A DNA stretch of 64,000 nucleotides from Schaalia suimastitidis DSM 15538 (lineage in GTDB: Bacteria > Actinomycetota > Actinomycetes > Actinomycetales > Actinomycetaceae): assembly GCF_000429105.1 (NCBI RefSeq), contig NZ_AUBF01000006.1:310001-374000 (forward strand). Direction: 5' to 3'. Below are positions 17,041 to 26,702 of the stretch, one piece after another; position 1 is the stretch's first letter, and each line of letters begins with the position of its first letter. The translations under genes and the position numbers were made by a program. A model generated the notes under the pieces. That model was not told where the DNA came from and did not search any database. It worked only from the letters and a program-made list of their open reading frames with translations.

Positions 17041-18057
17041 ATGAGCCACACTGCCACCAACCTGCCCGGCCCACCGCCACAGGGGGACCATGTGCGCATC
17101 GCCTTCCTTGGCCCCTTTGGAACCTTCACCGAGCAAGCCGCATGGCAGATCGCTCCCAGCAGCGCAGAATTACTGCCGATGACTTCAGCACCAGCAGCAA
17201 TGGACGCGGTACGTCAAGGTAACGCTGATCGTGCTGTAGTTCCCATTGAAAACTCCATCGAAGGTGGTGTCAACGCCACCCTGGATTCACTGTCACGTGG
17301 CGTGCCGCTAGTCATCGTCGCGGAAATGCTGGTGTCAGTGGTCTTCCAACTTGCAGTCAAGCCAGGTACACGACCAGAAGATATTCGTCGCATCGGCACA
17401 CACCCGCATGCGTGGGCACAGTGCAGGACGTGGCTTGAGGCCACCTTCCCTGGTGTTATCCATGTCCCGACGACGTCGACGGCTGCAGGTGCCGAATTAC
17501 TTGCCACCGAGGACGCAACCTTCGACGCCGCCCTATGTAACGCCACATCCGTTGAACGCTACCAACTGGTTGCACTTCACAAAGATGTGGCGGACAATCC
17601 GGGCGCTGTGACGCGATTCGTACTGGTGTCACGCCCTGGTGCCATTCCCCCCGCCACAGGCGCGGATAAGACCACGATTCAGGTGGCACTACCCTTCAAT
17701 GAGTCGGGTGCACTGCTCACCCTCCTAGAACAATTCAGTGTGCGAGGCGTGGACCTGTCCCGTATCGAATCTCGTCCCAGCGGTGATGGGTTAGGTAACT
17801 ACACCTTCAGTATCGACATCGTTGGTCACATATCGGAAGAACGCGTACAAGCGGCCCTTGTGGGTCTGCATCGTTTCTCCCCCGATGTGCGCTTCATGGG
17901 GTCCTACCCGCGCGTTGATGGTGTGCGTGCCAATATTTTGCGGGGCACATCCGACGAAGACTTCCGTTGTGGTCGCGCATGGGTCAAAGATATCCTCCAC
18001 GGTGGCGACGGGTTGCATGTTGACCCGCGTTCTGCTCCAGATTGGCCGCTGGCCTAA
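17041..18057 (+). CDS. pheA: Prephenate dehydratase
   Basis: Converts prephenate to phenylpyruvate in phenylalanine synthesis. The catalytic domain shows FLGPFGTFTEQAA, VPIENSIEGGVNATLD and the TRF motif (GAVTRFVLV). A C-terminal ACT domain (GALLTLLEQFSVRGVDLSRIESRPS, with the ESRP motif) indicates allosteric inhibition by phenylalanine. The 338 residues are normal for a monofunctional actinobacterial enzyme. Ribosome site GGAAGG precedes the ATG. In a run of co-directional genes dedA-pheA-lipid kinase-serS-HAD. Confidence 0.95.
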   Translation: MSHTATNLPGPPPQGDHVRIAFLGPFGTFTEQAAWQIAPSSAELLPMTSAPAAMDAVRQGNADRAVVPIENSIEGGVNATLDSLSRGVPLVIVAEMLVSVVFQLAVKPGTRPEDIRRIGTHPHAWAQCRTWLEATFPGVIHVPTTSTAAGAELLATEDATFDAALCNATSVERYQLVALHKDVADNPGAVTRFVLVSRPGAIPPATGADKTTIQVALPFNESGALLTLLEQFSVRGVDLSRIESRPSGDGLGNYTFSIDIVGHISEERVQAALVGLHRFSPDVRFMGSYPRVDGVRANILRGTSDEDFRCGRAWVKDILHGGDGLHVDPRSAPDWPLA

Positions 18058-18066
18058 CATTGTTCT

Positions 18067-19347
18067 ATGCCAGTCAATGTTGGACTCAGCCTGGGTGCTG
18101 TCGCGCTCGTGTCTGCCACTGGTTTTGTTGCTTCACAGTGGTATAAACGGCGCAAGGCGCAGCGCACGGCCCGTAAGGAGGCGCTGCTCCATCCGCAGCA
18201 GCCCGTGGATCCAGAACGAGGTCGTCCACGGCCGTGGATTATCCTCAATCCATCCAAAATTGACGACGTTGCGGCGTTGCGTGAGCGCGTAAATACCTGC
18301 GCTGCCAAAATGGGGGTCCCTCACGTACATTGGCGCTACACGACGGTGGAAGACCCTGGTACAGGCCAGGCGATACAGGCGATTGCTGATGGAGCGTCGG
18401 TGGTGATTGCTGCAGGTGGCGATGGGACGGTGCGGGCCGTTGCCGCTGCAATGGCTGGTAGCGGTGTACGCATGGGCATTATGCCAGTGGGCACCGGTAA
18501 CCTCATGGCGCGTAACCTCGGCATCCCACTGGGTGATGTGGAACGCGCATTAAGTATTGCCCTGGGTGAAGGGCATCGCGCCGTTGACCTTGGATGGTTG
18601 CGTGTGGACGAAGTCAACGGCGAATGTGAAATACCCGCCGAAGGCACCCTTATTGCTCGCGCGCTGTCCACTTTAGATACCCACAGGCAGCCTCGTCGTG
18701 CTGGCGAATATCCCACGGGTGATGAATACTCGTTCCTGGTTGTGGCAGGTATTGGTTTTGATGGACAAACGATGGCCGATACGGATCCTGAATTAAAGAA
18801 GATGATTGGGTGGCCTGCCTATGTGATCGCTGGCCTTGGTGCGACGACGGTGGCGCGTATGCATAGCTACCTGACGTTGCTGAAGCCGCGTCCCACCCAG
18901 GAGCACGAGGCAGTGGTGGGGCTTATTGAAGGCCACACGATTGAAGGTAATGGCGATGCGGCTGGAGGCAACGATGACGCCGAATCGACAAGTATTACGG
19001 CGCGCTCGGTACTATTTGCCAATTGTGGGGAGCTGCCACTGGTCACCCTTGCGCCTGAGGCGACGGTAGATGACGGACTGATGGATGTAGTGGCGGTCGA
19101 CACCCAGGCTGGCATGGTGGGCTGGGCCGATCTTGCTGGAAAGATCTTCGCGCAGGGCTTGGGGATTCGCCCGCTTCTTGATGTGCCGTCAGTAGGGCAG
19201 ATTGCCTTCCGGCAGGCACGCGGCGCATCACTGCGGGTTGACGAGGCGCAGGTCGTTCAGGTTGACGGTGACGCTATCGCTTCGGCGCGTGTCGTCGAGG
19301 CCCGCATTGAGTCTGCTGCTTTAGATATCGCCGTTCCCACCCTATGA
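18067..19347 (+). CDS. Diacylglycerol kinase-family lipid kinase
   Basis: Membrane-associated kinase for diacylglycerol or a related lipid, 426 aa. An N-terminal helix (about 5-22) anchors it, followed by the catalytic domain with [23 protein letters not shown] (nucleotide loop) and [16 protein letters not shown]. The C-terminal half has [27 protein letters not shown] typical of the YegS/DgkB fold. It begins 9 bases after pheA with no clear ribosome site, suggesting coupling. Confidence 0.9.
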   Translation: MPVNVGLSLGAVALVSATGFVASQWYKRRKAQRTARKEALLHPQQPVDPERGRPRPWIILNPSKIDDVAALRERVNTCAAKMGVPHVHWRYTTVEDPGTGQAIQAIADGASVVIAAGGDGTVRAVAAAMAGSGVRMGIMPVGTGNLMARNLGIPLGDVERALSIALGEGHRAVDLGWLRVDEVNGECEIPAEGTLIARALSTLDTHRQPRRAGEYPTGDEYSFLVVAGIGFDGQTMADTDPELKKMIGWPAYVIAGLGATTVARMHSYLTLLKPRPTQEHEAVVGLIEGHTIEGNGDAAGGNDDAESTSITARSVLFANCGELPLVTLAPEATVDDGLMDVVAVDTQAGMVGWADLAGKIFAQGLGIRPLLDVPSVGQIAFRQARGASLRVDEAQVVQVDGDAIASARVVEARIESAALDIAVPTL

Positions 19348-19381
19348 CGTGGGTATTGCAGAAAAGGAATACACTACAGCC

Positions 19382-20659
19382 ATGATTGATGTGCGCGCAC
19401 TGCGAGAGAATCCTGAACCGGCCCGAGCATCGCAACGAGCCAGAGGTGGCGATGTTGGCCTCGTCGACCAGATCCTTGATGCTGACGCGCAACGCCGTGC
19501 CTCATTGCAGGAATTTGAACGTTTACGTTCCACTCAAAAGGACGTGTCTCGTTCGGTTGGCAAAGCCAGCCCTCAGGAGCGGCCTGCCGTGCTGGCGCAA
19601 GCAAAAGAACTTGCCGAACAGGTCAAAGCCGCTGAAGCGAAAGCCAATGAGTGCGCTGCTGAAGCAGACCGTCTTGCACGTATGCTGCCCAACCTTATCC
19701 TTGACGGTGTCCCCACCGGCGGGGAAGAAGACTATGTTGTCCTGCGCCATGAAGGCCCTGCAGTCAGGGATTTCGTTGATGAAGGTTTCGAACCTGCGGA
19801 CCATTTAGCGTTGGGCGAGTCCCTGGGTGCTATTGATGTCAAACGTGGCGCCAAAGTGTCGGGCTCACGTTTCTACTACCTGACTGGCGTGGGGGCACGC
19901 CTGGAATTAGCCCTGATGACCATGGCGATGGATCAGGCCGTGGCAGCAGGCTTTACCCCGATGATGACACCAACGCTAGTCACCCCCGCAGTGATGGGTG
20001 GCACGGGTTTCCTCAATGAACATTCCGACGAAATCTACTATTTGCCTGCTGATGACCTGTACCTCACCGGTACCTCTGAGGTGGCGCTCGCGGGATACCA
20101 TGCCGATGAAATCCTTGACCTTACTGCGGGTGCAAAACGCTACCTGGGGTGGTCTACCTGTTACCGCCGTGAAGCCGGTTCTGCAGGCAAAGACACACGC
20201 GGCATTATTCGCGTCCACCAATTCAATAAGGTGGAAATGTTTAGCTTCTGCCGCCCCGAATCCTCCGAGATGGAGCATCAGCGTTTCTTGGCCTGGGAAG
20301 AAGAGATGCTGGCCAAGGTCGAATTGCCGTACCGCGTTATTGACACAGCTGCTGGCGACCTGGGGACCTCTGCCGCACGCAAATTCGACTGCGAAGCATG
20401 GCTGCCGACCCAGCAACGGTGGATGGAAGTAACCTCAACGTCGAATTGCACGACCTTCCAGGCGCGACGGCTTGGTATCCGTGAGCGCCGCGAAGATGGG
20501 CAGATCTATCCTGTTGCCACTCTTAACGGCACCTTGGCAACGACCCGCTGGATTGTTGCGATCCTCGAGAACCATCAGATGCCTGATGGAAGCGTGCGTA
20601 TTCCTGCAGCTCTGCAGCCTTACCTGGGTGGACTTGACGTCTTATCCCCGCTTGCCTGA
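19382..20659 (+). CDS. serS: Serine-tRNA ligase
   Basis: Class II aminoacyl-tRNA synthetase charging tRNA-Ser. The N-terminal coiled-coil arm (residues about 30-100, rich in [20 protein letters not shown]) precedes the catalytic core: motif 2 [20 protein letters not shown] with [23 protein letters not shown], and motif 3 [15 protein letters not shown]. 425 aa, normal length. The start at 19382 ([11 protein letters not shown]) is the family start; an upstream in-frame codon would add 11 unrelated residues. Followed after 7 bases by the HAD gene. Confidence 0.97.
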   Translation: MIDVRALRENPEPARASQRARGGDVGLVDQILDADAQRRASLQEFERLRSTQKDVSRSVGKASPQERPAVLAQAKELAEQVKAAEAKANECAAEADRLARMLPNLILDGVPTGGEEDYVVLRHEGPAVRDFVDEGFEPADHLALGESLGAIDVKRGAKVSGSRFYYLTGVGARLELALMTMAMDQAVAAGFTPMMTPTLVTPAVMGGTGFLNEHSDEIYYLPADDLYLTGTSEVALAGYHADEILDLTAGAKRYLGWSTCYRREAGSAGKDTRGIIRVHQFNKVEMFSFCRPESSEMEHQRFLAWEEEMLAKVELPYRVIDTAAGDLGTSAARKFDCEAWLPTQQRWMEVTSTSNCTTFQARRLGIRERREDGQIYPVATLNGTLATTRWIVAILENHQMPDGSVRIPAALQPYLGGLDVLSPLA

Positions 20660-20666
20660 GGCTGCA

Positions 20667-21602
20667 GTGGACACAATCAGTCACGCCATCGTTACCCCTC
20701 CGCCCTCGGGGGAGGCGCCTCGTGAATATCGTGAGGTCGTCGAAGCGGCGCTCGCCGCTTTACCGCCGGATTTACCGACCGATCCGTCGCAGCTCCTCAT
20801 CGGGCTGGATATTGACGGCACACTCATTACACGCAACGGTGCCTCGACGCGGGTGCGTGAGGCCTTCCATGCTCTTACCGATGCTGGGGCACATCCTGTG
20901 GTCACCACCGGTCGCTCGCCAGGGGCGACAGTGCCGGTGATGCAGATGTTAGATGCGGATACCGCGCTGGTGGTGTGTTCCAATGGCGCTGTTTTCACGG
21001 AATTTCATCCGCGTCACACCGGTGGTGCTTATGTGCGATCAGCCCGCTATTTTGAGGTGAGGGAGGTACTTGACCGTGCTCTCGACGCGGTGCCAGGCGC
21101 GCTGATAGGGGTCGAGGCAGATTTCGGCTACCTCCTGTCGCAATCCTTCCCGGCAGGTGAATTTATTGAACATATTCGTATTGCCACTTTCGACGAGTTG
21201 CGTAGCAAGACGACGGCGAAAATGGTGATACGGGCACCGTGGATGGATGTGCCAGAGTTTTCTCAGATGATTGCCGAATCTGACCTTCGGGATACGCATG
21301 AGGTTTTCGTCGGGTGGACATCCTGGGCTGATGTGGGTCCGCTGGGGGTAACTAAAGCCTCAGCATTGGCGCAGTTGGCACAGGACTTTGATATTCCACC
21401 AGAGGGCACCATTGCCGTTGGCGATGGGACGAATGACGTGCCGATGTTTGATTGGGCACATTTTGCCGTGTCGATGGGTGGTGCTCACGACAGTGTGAAG
21501 GCCTCAGCTGACTACGTGACTGCCTCTGTGGAAAATGACGGTTCGGCCGCCCTGATGGACGCCCTTCTTATCCACTGCGGTGTGGAGAACGTGCCCAATT
21601 AA
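20667..21602 (+). CDS. HAD superfamily hydrolase (Cof-type phosphatase)
   Basis: Cytoplasmic phosphatase for sugar phosphates or similar metabolites. HAD motif I is GLDIDGTLITRNG, motif II is in VVTTGRSPG, motif III Lys is in VTKASALAQLA, and motif IV is AVGDGTNDVPMFDWA. The C2 cap between motifs II and III marks the Cof group. 311 aa from the GTG at 20667, 7 bases after serS; the exact start is uncertain because the frame is open further upstream within serS. Probably cotranscribed with serS. Confidence 0.87.
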   Translation: MDTISHAIVTPPPSGEAPREYREVVEAALAALPPDLPTDPSQLLIGLDIDGTLITRNGASTRVREAFHALTDAGAHPVVTTGRSPGATVPVMQMLDADTALVVCSNGAVFTEFHPRHTGGAYVRSARYFEVREVLDRALDAVPGALIGVEADFGYLLSQSFPAGEFIEHIRIATFDELRSKTTAKMVIRAPWMDVPEFSQMIAESDLRDTHEVFVGWTSWADVGPLGVTKASALAQLAQDFDIPPEGTIAVGDGTNDVPMFDWAHFAVSMGGAHDSVKASADYVTASVENDGSAALMDALLIHCGVENVPN

Positions 21603-21708
21603 CAGACCTTTTGGGGTGTTGGACTGGGCAGGTGTTCGTCCCTGCGCGAGTCGGCGCATCGGCGCCTGCAGCGGCCTTTTGCCACGGAGCCCCCGCAACA
21701 TTTGGCTA

Positions 21709-22503
21709 TCACAGGTAACGGCGTGCCAGGGACACTGTTTCGGTGATGTAGGCGCCCCCAAATAGGTGACAGTGGACCATTAACATATGCATCTGGTGCA
21801 ACGTTACCCGTTCACGCCACCCATCACATAGCGGTGACGCCTCATGGTAGGCCGCGATAATTCGGTCAGCGTAGGGCGTGCCGAAGACACGCAATTGTGC
21901 AAGGTCTTCTTCAGCATGTCCGCCCTGAGCGGCCGGATCAATAAGGACCGCTCCACGGTCCGTCCACATAATATTGCCACCCCACAGGTCGCCGTGGAGG
22001 CGTGCCTGCTGTCCAGTGCCGTGCAGAAGGGCAGGCTGGTCGTGCTCAAAATCGCCATTGTCGAGGCGTTCGCACAGCCGCTCGATGACGCGCATCTGCT
22101 CGGGGGTGAAGGGAGAGGTCGCCAGATAGGGGAGGATACGGTAGGACGCGTAGTAGGTGCCCCACGAGGCGGGAGCGTGTGCCGCCTCGTCAATCAGAGG
22201 GAGGTGAGCCGCACCCATCCACCCGTCACCCGACCACCTCGGTGGTGGCGCACCCCAATGGGAGGCACCTGCAGCATGGGTGTAGGCAAGGGCATGGCCG
22301 AAAGCGTCGGCATGAGCAGGCGTGGCGCCTATATCGTGCAGGCGCGGCTCCTCCAGGTAGGTGCGACCACTACCCACGATGGGGACAACAAAGGCACCGC
22401 TGTGATCCACACTGCCTACGTCTTGGGCATCAGCAAGCCACTGTAGGCCCGCAATTTCCCAATTGATCTGCGCGGCTGACCCCGCTTTACGGAAGAAGGT
22501 CAC
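21709..22503 (-). CDS. Fructosamine kinase-family protein
   Basis: Kinase of the aminoglycoside phosphotransferase fold that in relatives phosphorylates ketosamines (protein deglycation). The catalytic loop is LHGDLWGGNIMW and the metal Asp lies in VLIDPAAQGGHAEEDLA, both intact; the N-terminal FFRKAGSAAQINWEIAGLQWLADA matches the family. 264 aa, starting with GTG. It lies 18 bases after DUF3073, so the two likely form one transcript. It ends convergent with the HAD gene across a 106-base gap. Confidence 0.88.
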   Translation of the reverse strand: MTFFRKAGSAAQINWEIAGLQWLADAQDVGSVDHSGAFVVPIVGSGRTYLEEPRLHDIGATPAHADAFGHALAYTHAAGASHWGAPPPRWSGDGWMGAAHLPLIDEAAHAPASWGTYYASYRILPYLATSPFTPEQMRVIERLCERLDNGDFEHDQPALLHGTGQQARLHGDLWGGNIMWTDRGAVLIDPAAQGGHAEEDLAQLRVFGTPYADRIIAAYHEASPLCDGWRERVTLHQMHMLMVHCHLFGGAYITETVSLARRYL

Positions 22504-22521
22504 GGTCTTGCCGCACAGAAT

Positions 22522-22776
22522 CTAGGACGATTTCGAACCAGTCCAGAACGCCTCGTCCATTGGGTCAAGGTCGTCCTTGTCGTCTTCCTGGGGAGCATAC
22601 GGGTCAACATATTCGTCGTCCTCGTCCTCATCCGCATACCGGGCATAGGGGTCCTCGTATGAGTCCCTACCGGAAGCCAGCTCCCGCTGGAGGGCATCCA
22701 GGTCCGTATCAGGACTGAAATACTTGAGTTTGCGTGCGACTTTCGTCTGCTTAGCCTTTTGACGGCCGCGCCCCAT
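22522..22776 (-). CDS. DUF3073 family small acidic protein
   Basis: 84-residue actinobacterial protein of unknown function. The basic N-terminus MGRGRQKAKQTKVARKLKY is the family signature; the C-terminal half is strongly acidic with repeated DPYA words (YEDPYARYADEDEDDEYV). The start is set at the ATG at 22776 that begins this signature, preceded by GGAGGGG. A two-faced charge pattern suggests nucleic-acid or ribosome association, but this is not established. Confidence 0.88.
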   Translation of the reverse strand: MGRGRQKAKQTKVARKLKYFSPDTDLDALQRELASGRDSYEDPYARYADEDEDDEYVDPYAPQEDDKDDLDPMDEAFWTGSKSS

Positions 22777-22919
22777 GGGGTCGACCCCCTCCACGTCGTG
22801 CGGGTCCGCATACGCGGTCCCCGAGTTTCATCATTCTGTCGTGCTCCCCATCATAGCGGTCGAATGGAAAAAGCCCCATTCTTAGAGTGCCGGATGGGAG
22901 AAGTATTGGTTGATGTCGT

Positions 22920-23252
22920 CTAGCGGCGACGGAAGATTCGCAGGCACACAAGGCCAACAACCGCAACGGTTGCCACTGCTGCAATTCCCACTTTGCGCAG
23001 CGCATCCTCGTCACCACTACGTGCTGCGTCAACAGTTGTGCGGGCCTTCTCACAGGTTCGTTCAGCCCAGGCGCGTGCCTGCTCAGGGAAATTTTGTGCT
23101 GTCTGGGTCAGTTTCAGTTTCACCTGGTCAATTTGATGGCTAGGGCTGAGTTGAAAGACGAGGTCGTCAAGTGTACGTGCCATCTGCTGCCGTGTTGCAG
23201 CCAAATCGGCTTCGATCTGTGCGGCGGTACGGGTGTCCTCAGTCGCGCTCAC
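22920..23252 (-). CDS. DUF3618 domain membrane protein
   Basis: 110 aa. The DUF3618 signature is RTAAQIEADLAATRQQMART, followed by an amphipathic helical stretch and one C-terminal membrane helix (VGIAAVATVAVVGLVCLRIF) ending in RRR. Known members are small envelope-associated proteins encoded next to DUF1469 holin-fold proteins, exactly as here. The start lies 14 bases inside the end of the DUF1469 gene, so translation is coupled. Confidence 0.88.
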   Translation of the reverse strand: MSATEDTRTAAQIEADLAATRQQMARTLDDLVFQLSPSHQIDQVKLKLTQTAQNFPEQARAWAERTCEKARTTVDAARSGDEDALRKVGIAAVATVAVVGLVCLRIFRRR

Positions 23253-23721
23253 TGCTCAGTCCCTTCTTGAGAATATCAACATTGCCAGCCATATTGTCTT
23301 TGAACTCCTGTTGCACTTTCGCGGTATTTTCGCTACCTTCTTTGAGCTTCTTCAGGCCAATAGGTGTCAGGAGCGCAACGACTAGGAGGAGCACAACACA
23401 GACAATAAGCGCCGCAGCCCACTGCGGCAGGACAAGACGCAGCGCAAGCTCACCGGTATGCAAACCCCAACCCAAAGCATAAAGAGCTAGTACGCCCGCA
23501 ATAGCAAGGATCACGGCGCCTGAGGAAAGGGATCGTGCTGCGTCGCGGAATTTCGTTTTCGCCAGGCGAATCTCATCTTCGATGAGGCTACGTACCTGAG
23601 TAGTGAATGCGGCAAATAGGGTGCCGACCGATACCTGCGCCTTTGGGGTTGCCTCGGGAATGGTGGGGCCAGGGGAGGCTGCATGGGGGGCAGACTGGTC
23701 GGCGTAGTTCTCAAAAGACAT
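23239..23721 (-). CDS. DUF1469 / phage-holin-superfamily-6-like membrane protein
   Basis: 160-residue membrane protein with two central hydrophobic segments (AVILAIAGVLALYALGWGL and WAAALIVCVVLLLVVALLTP) between amphipathic ends. The motif LIEDEIRLAKTKFRDAAR is typical of DUF1469. Despite the holin name, there are no phage genes nearby; such proteins are chromosomal envelope components. The ATG at 23721 is preferred; a GTG three codons upstream is an alternative. Overlaps the DUF3618 gene by 14 bases. Confidence 0.85.
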   Translation of the reverse strand: MSFENYADQSAPHAASPGPTIPEATPKAQVSVGTLFAAFTTQVRSLIEDEIRLAKTKFRDAARSLSSGAVILAIAGVLALYALGWGLHTGELALRLVLPQWAAALIVCVVLLLVVALLTPIGLKKLKEGSENTAKVQQEFKDNMAGNVDILKKGLSSERD

Positions 23722-23802
23722 TATCTGCACTCGCTTCCTGTTTGACGCAGATGCGCACGCTTTAAGTGTCTCACGTTCACTCCCGCGGTGCGAGGACCTG
23801 GC

Positions 23803-25023
23803 CTATTCTTCGGTAAAAACAGGTCCTGGAAGGTCACTGAGGATCCGTTGGGCACGTGTGACAACATCCTCGGTGTGAGGTGATGGTGTTGTCGAAATCG
23901 CAGTTTTGCTTTGGATCGGGGTACGCACAATACTCACACGCTGGGGAAGCGCTGCCCGTGGGATGGGTCCCGTCTGAGTGCTCACTGCGTCGTGGCTTGG
24001 GTGTACGGCATCTGCTTCATGGTCCCCGGTAGGGTCTTCCGCTTCGCGTGGATCGGCTTGTCCATCAGGTTCGGTGCCCTCGTGGGTCTGTGCAGGTGCA
24101 TGAGGGTCGTCGTCTTCCTCATCAAGGACATGCGGCTCGTCGTTGCTGCGTACAGCGGTTACCTCCAGTGGGAACCACGTTGTGGGCGCGGCCTCGTCAT
24201 CGCTTGGTTCAGCGGTAGGAAGAGGACCTAAGAGCGGCACAGGATTCGAATCCTGTACCCAGTGAGTTGCCACCGAATCTGCACTGGGGTGAGGAAGATC
24301 TGCGCATACGGATCCGTCTGTAATGAGGATGGCTCGATCCGCATGAAGTACGACACGCGGATCCTGCGAGGTGACGATCACGGAAACGCCACTGTGAGCC
24401 ACCTCGGAAAGAAAACGCATGACCTCGTCGGCTGGGCCAGACAGCATGTCGCGGGTCGGATTCTCGACCAGGATAATGGCAGCGCCGACCAGTAATGCTT
24501 GTGCGACCTTTATCCGCCACGGCCCTTGAGGGCCAAGCGTCGCCGCTGATTTATGCAGGTAACGGGTAAGTCCGCATAGATTGGCAACCTCAGAAAAGGT
24601 AGAGGTTTCGACTACGGTGCCGCACTGAGCAAGTGGTTGTACCAGGCACTGCTCAACGGTTAACGACATATCAGGGGTGCTCAAAGGTGTCAGGAGCGCG
24701 ACCGCAGGAGGCTTTCCGAGGCCTCGGCGCGTCCGTTTGGCAGTGCGGATGCTGCGAGCCTTGGTGGGAAGATACCCACCTAAGGTGAGCAGCAGAGTGC
24801 GGGCACGTTCAGGGGAACGGTCAAGGACGACGGTGAGCGCACCTGCGCGGAACGACAAGTTAAGGTCGGCGAATGCAGCACCATCACCGTGGGCAGAGGC
24901 AATGGTGAGGCGCCGAGTCCACATTAACGGACGCCGACCGGGACCGGAAGCGTAGAACGTCTTGTGGCGTCGCCACCAGGGTTTTACGGTCGGGGTGGAA
25001 CTCGTCGGCGCAAGGGAAGACAT
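23803..25023 (-). CDS. Degenerate ABC-ATPase-like protein with acidic tail
   Basis: 406 aa. Residues about 35-240 follow the ABC ATPase layout (LTIASAHGDGAAFADLNLSF... strand, helical domain, ILVENPTRDML at the Walker B place, VIVTSQDPRVVLHADRAILITDG at the end), but the motifs are lost: the Walker A site reads LDRSPERARTLL with no GxxGxGKS, the signature site reads LGPQGPWRIKVAQ, and Ser replaces the switch His. ATP hydrolysis is therefore unlikely. Residues 250-406 are acidic, Pro-rich and probably disordered. The ATG at 25023 starts MSSLAPTSS; upstream in-frame sequence is not family-like. It follows the SPFH gene after 74 bases, suggesting a joint role at the membrane. Confidence 0.75.
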   Translation of the reverse strand: MSSLAPTSSTPTVKPWWRRHKTFYASGPGRRPLMWTRRLTIASAHGDGAAFADLNLSFRAGALTVVLDRSPERARTLLLTLGGYLPTKARSIRTAKRTRRGLGKPPAVALLTPLSTPDMSLTVEQCLVQPLAQCGTVVETSTFSEVANLCGLTRYLHKSAATLGPQGPWRIKVAQALLVGAAIILVENPTRDMLSGPADEVMRFLSEVAHSGVSVIVTSQDPRVVLHADRAILITDGSVCADLPHPSADSVATHWVQDSNPVPLLGPLPTAEPSDDEAAPTTWFPLEVTAVRSNDEPHVLDEEDDDPHAPAQTHEGTEPDGQADPREAEDPTGDHEADAVHPSHDAVSTQTGPIPRAALPQRVSIVRTPIQSKTAISTTPSPHTEDVVTRAQRILSDLPGPVFTEE

Positions 25024-25097
25024 ATTCCATATTCTTGCAGCATCTCGATATTTTTCCGAGGGGCCACCCCCACCGCAGTCTATTTTGTTGCACCCGC

Positions 25098-26528
25098 TCA
25101 GGACCGAGGCGCCCCACACATGGCGCAGAAACGCTGCTCAGGCATGGAGAAGGCGGTGCCGCATTTACTACAGGCAACCGCAGCTTCAGCCTGCGGCGTT
25201 GGCGCTGCACCATGCACTGGAGTCGGAGGCTGAGAGGGGAGTTGCTGCTGAGGTACCTGCTGGGACGCTCCCGCAGTTGGCGCATTCCCGCCTGGGTAGG
25301 TAGTGGGTGGAGCTGGTGGCATTGGTTGCTGGGTATGCCCAGGTGCCTGCTGAGGATAATGCTGCGGATAAGGGGGTTGCTGGGGGTAGGGCGCTTGCCC
25401 AGGTGCCTGCTGGGGATGCGCCTGCCCTTGTGGTGGGTAGCCCTGAGGGTAGCCTCGCGGGTACCCGGCGGGCGCCTGACCTGGCATCGGTGGGTACTGC
25501 GGTGGATACGGCTGTTGGTACTGCTGCTGGGCCATTTGTGCCTGGTTGGATTGTGAGGCGGCTTGCATAAAGCCACCACCTGCTTGCATACCCATTCCCA
25601 TGCCCATAAATGCAAGACCTGCGCCAGCCTCATTTGAGCCTGCAGCCTCCATCCCGCGAGCGACTGCTCCTTGGACATACCCTTCACGTACCGACGGGTC
25701 AGACAACATAGCGCCCTGGTTGCGCATGTCGATGAGCTTGCGGGATTCTTCGTCGTAACTGATCGAAGCGATACCCACTGCTTGGATTTCCATGCCGCGG
25801 TGACGCAACCAATCTTCATCCAGTGTGTCACGCATGTACTGCGAGAGTTCCCGCATCTTTGAAGCAACCTGCGAAATGCGGATCCCGTCAACGCTCATCT
25901 GGTTGATAGAGGTCTGTAGTGCCTCGAGGAACTCAGACATGTACTGTTCTTTTACGTCGTCAATGTGAAGACGTAGCGCATCGCGTGGGATGACTTCCTG
26001 GTAGAACAAGATGGGGTCAACGATCTTGATAGAGAAGGTCCCGTGGCACCGCAAAAATAACTCGGCGTTGTAGAAGGTGTCGAAGTAATTTAACGCGTTG
26101 GGTGTGCCAAATTTTATCCCCTTGATTTCTTGTAGGTTGATGTAGAACGCCTGCTGCTTCTGTGGAGTGACACCGCCGAAGGTGAAACGCTTCCACGTGT
26201 CGACGACCGACTCGCGAAGTTCACCAGAAAAGATGGACGGGGCAGTGGAATGATCGACAGTGAAAATACCTGGCTCGGCAGCGAAATCAGCGATACGACC
26301 ACCATCAATCAGCATCATTGCCTGGCGGTCATACACGTGAATAGCTGATCCGTTGGTGATGATGTCGTCGGTGCCCTTTCGGTTGGCGCCCCGACTGTCG
26401 TCAGGGCGCAGGCGGCTTCCTTTGCAAAAAACAACGCCTTCTCCCATGTCTGTCGGTTCAATCGCTTCACGCCACTGGTCTGCTAGTACGCCGCCGATGG
26501 CACCTGCTGCTGCCTTAAATAAACCCAC
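25098..26528 (-). CDS. SPFH/band-7 domain protein with C-terminal zinc ribbon (YdjI-like)
   Basis: 476 aa. The N-terminal half is the COG4260 (virion core protein) SPFH type found in B. subtilis YdjI: VGLFKAAAGAIGG, QAMMLIDGGRIADF, QAFYINLQEIKGIKFGTPN, LRCHGTFSIKIVDP, then a coiled helix. The C-terminal part is a Pro/Gln/Tyr-rich linker of about 130 residues, then a two-CxxC zinc ribbon (CSKCGTAF...CAMCG) at the very end. The GTG at 26528 is chosen because GAGGAAGGA lies 6 bases before it; the longer reading from 26576 would cover this site. Likely forms membrane-associated oligomers. Divergent from the YdjG/YdjH-like genes. Confidence 0.88.
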   Translation of the reverse strand: MGLFKAAAGAIGGVLADQWREAIEPTDMGEGVVFCKGSRLRPDDSRGANRKGTDDIITNGSAIHVYDRQAMMLIDGGRIADFAAEPGIFTVDHSTAPSIFSGELRESVVDTWKRFTFGGVTPQKQQAFYINLQEIKGIKFGTPNALNYFDTFYNAELFLRCHGTFSIKIVDPILFYQEVIPRDALRLHIDDVKEQYMSEFLEALQTSINQMSVDGIRISQVASKMRELSQYMRDTLDEDWLRHRGMEIQAVGIASISYDEESRKLIDMRNQGAMLSDPSVREGYVQGAVARGMEAAGSNEAGAGLAFMGMGMGMQAGGGFMQAASQSNQAQMAQQQYQQPYPPQYPPMPGQAPAGYPRGYPQGYPPQGQAHPQQAPGQAPYPQQPPYPQHYPQQAPGHTQQPMPPAPPTTYPGGNAPTAGASQQVPQQQLPSQPPTPVHGAAPTPQAEAAVACSKCGTAFSMPEQRFCAMCGAPRS

Positions 26529-26628
26529 GGTGTGTCCTTCCTCTAAGTGGAGACGCGTCGTCGTGTCACGGGTCAAATAGCGATACTCAGACGGGGTCTA
26601 CTACATCATCGCGTATTTTGTGTCCCAT

Positions 26629-26645
26629 TTCATCATTTCGATGAA
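26629..26645. promoter_or_regulatory. 17-bp palindrome between the divergent SPFH and zinc-ribbon genes
   Basis: TTCATC-ATTTC-GATGAA, 58 bases upstream of the zinc-ribbon gene start and about 100 upstream of the SPFH gene. Its place in a shared divergent promoter region suits a regulator of both sides of the cluster. Confidence 0.5.
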
Positions 26646-26702
26646 TTTCTCCGTAAATGAGAATAGGCTACATCGTAATAGCATGCCGCAAAGGAGGCGC
26701 TG

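Noticed and set aside
23239-23721. Holin-like annotation as a sign of prophage
   Set aside because: DUF1469 holin-fold proteins are common chromosomal envelope proteins and no phage genes surround it.
25200-25560. Repetitive DNA resembling short direct repeats
   Set aside because: It encodes the Pro/Gln/Tyr-rich linker of the SPFH protein; spacing is irregular and there are no unique spacers, so it is not a CRISPR array.
24884-25891. 335-residue minus-strand frame over the SPFH and ABC-like genes
   Set aside because: Out-of-frame reading of the SPFH Pro/Gln-rich linker; composition is low-complexity and no start signal is present.
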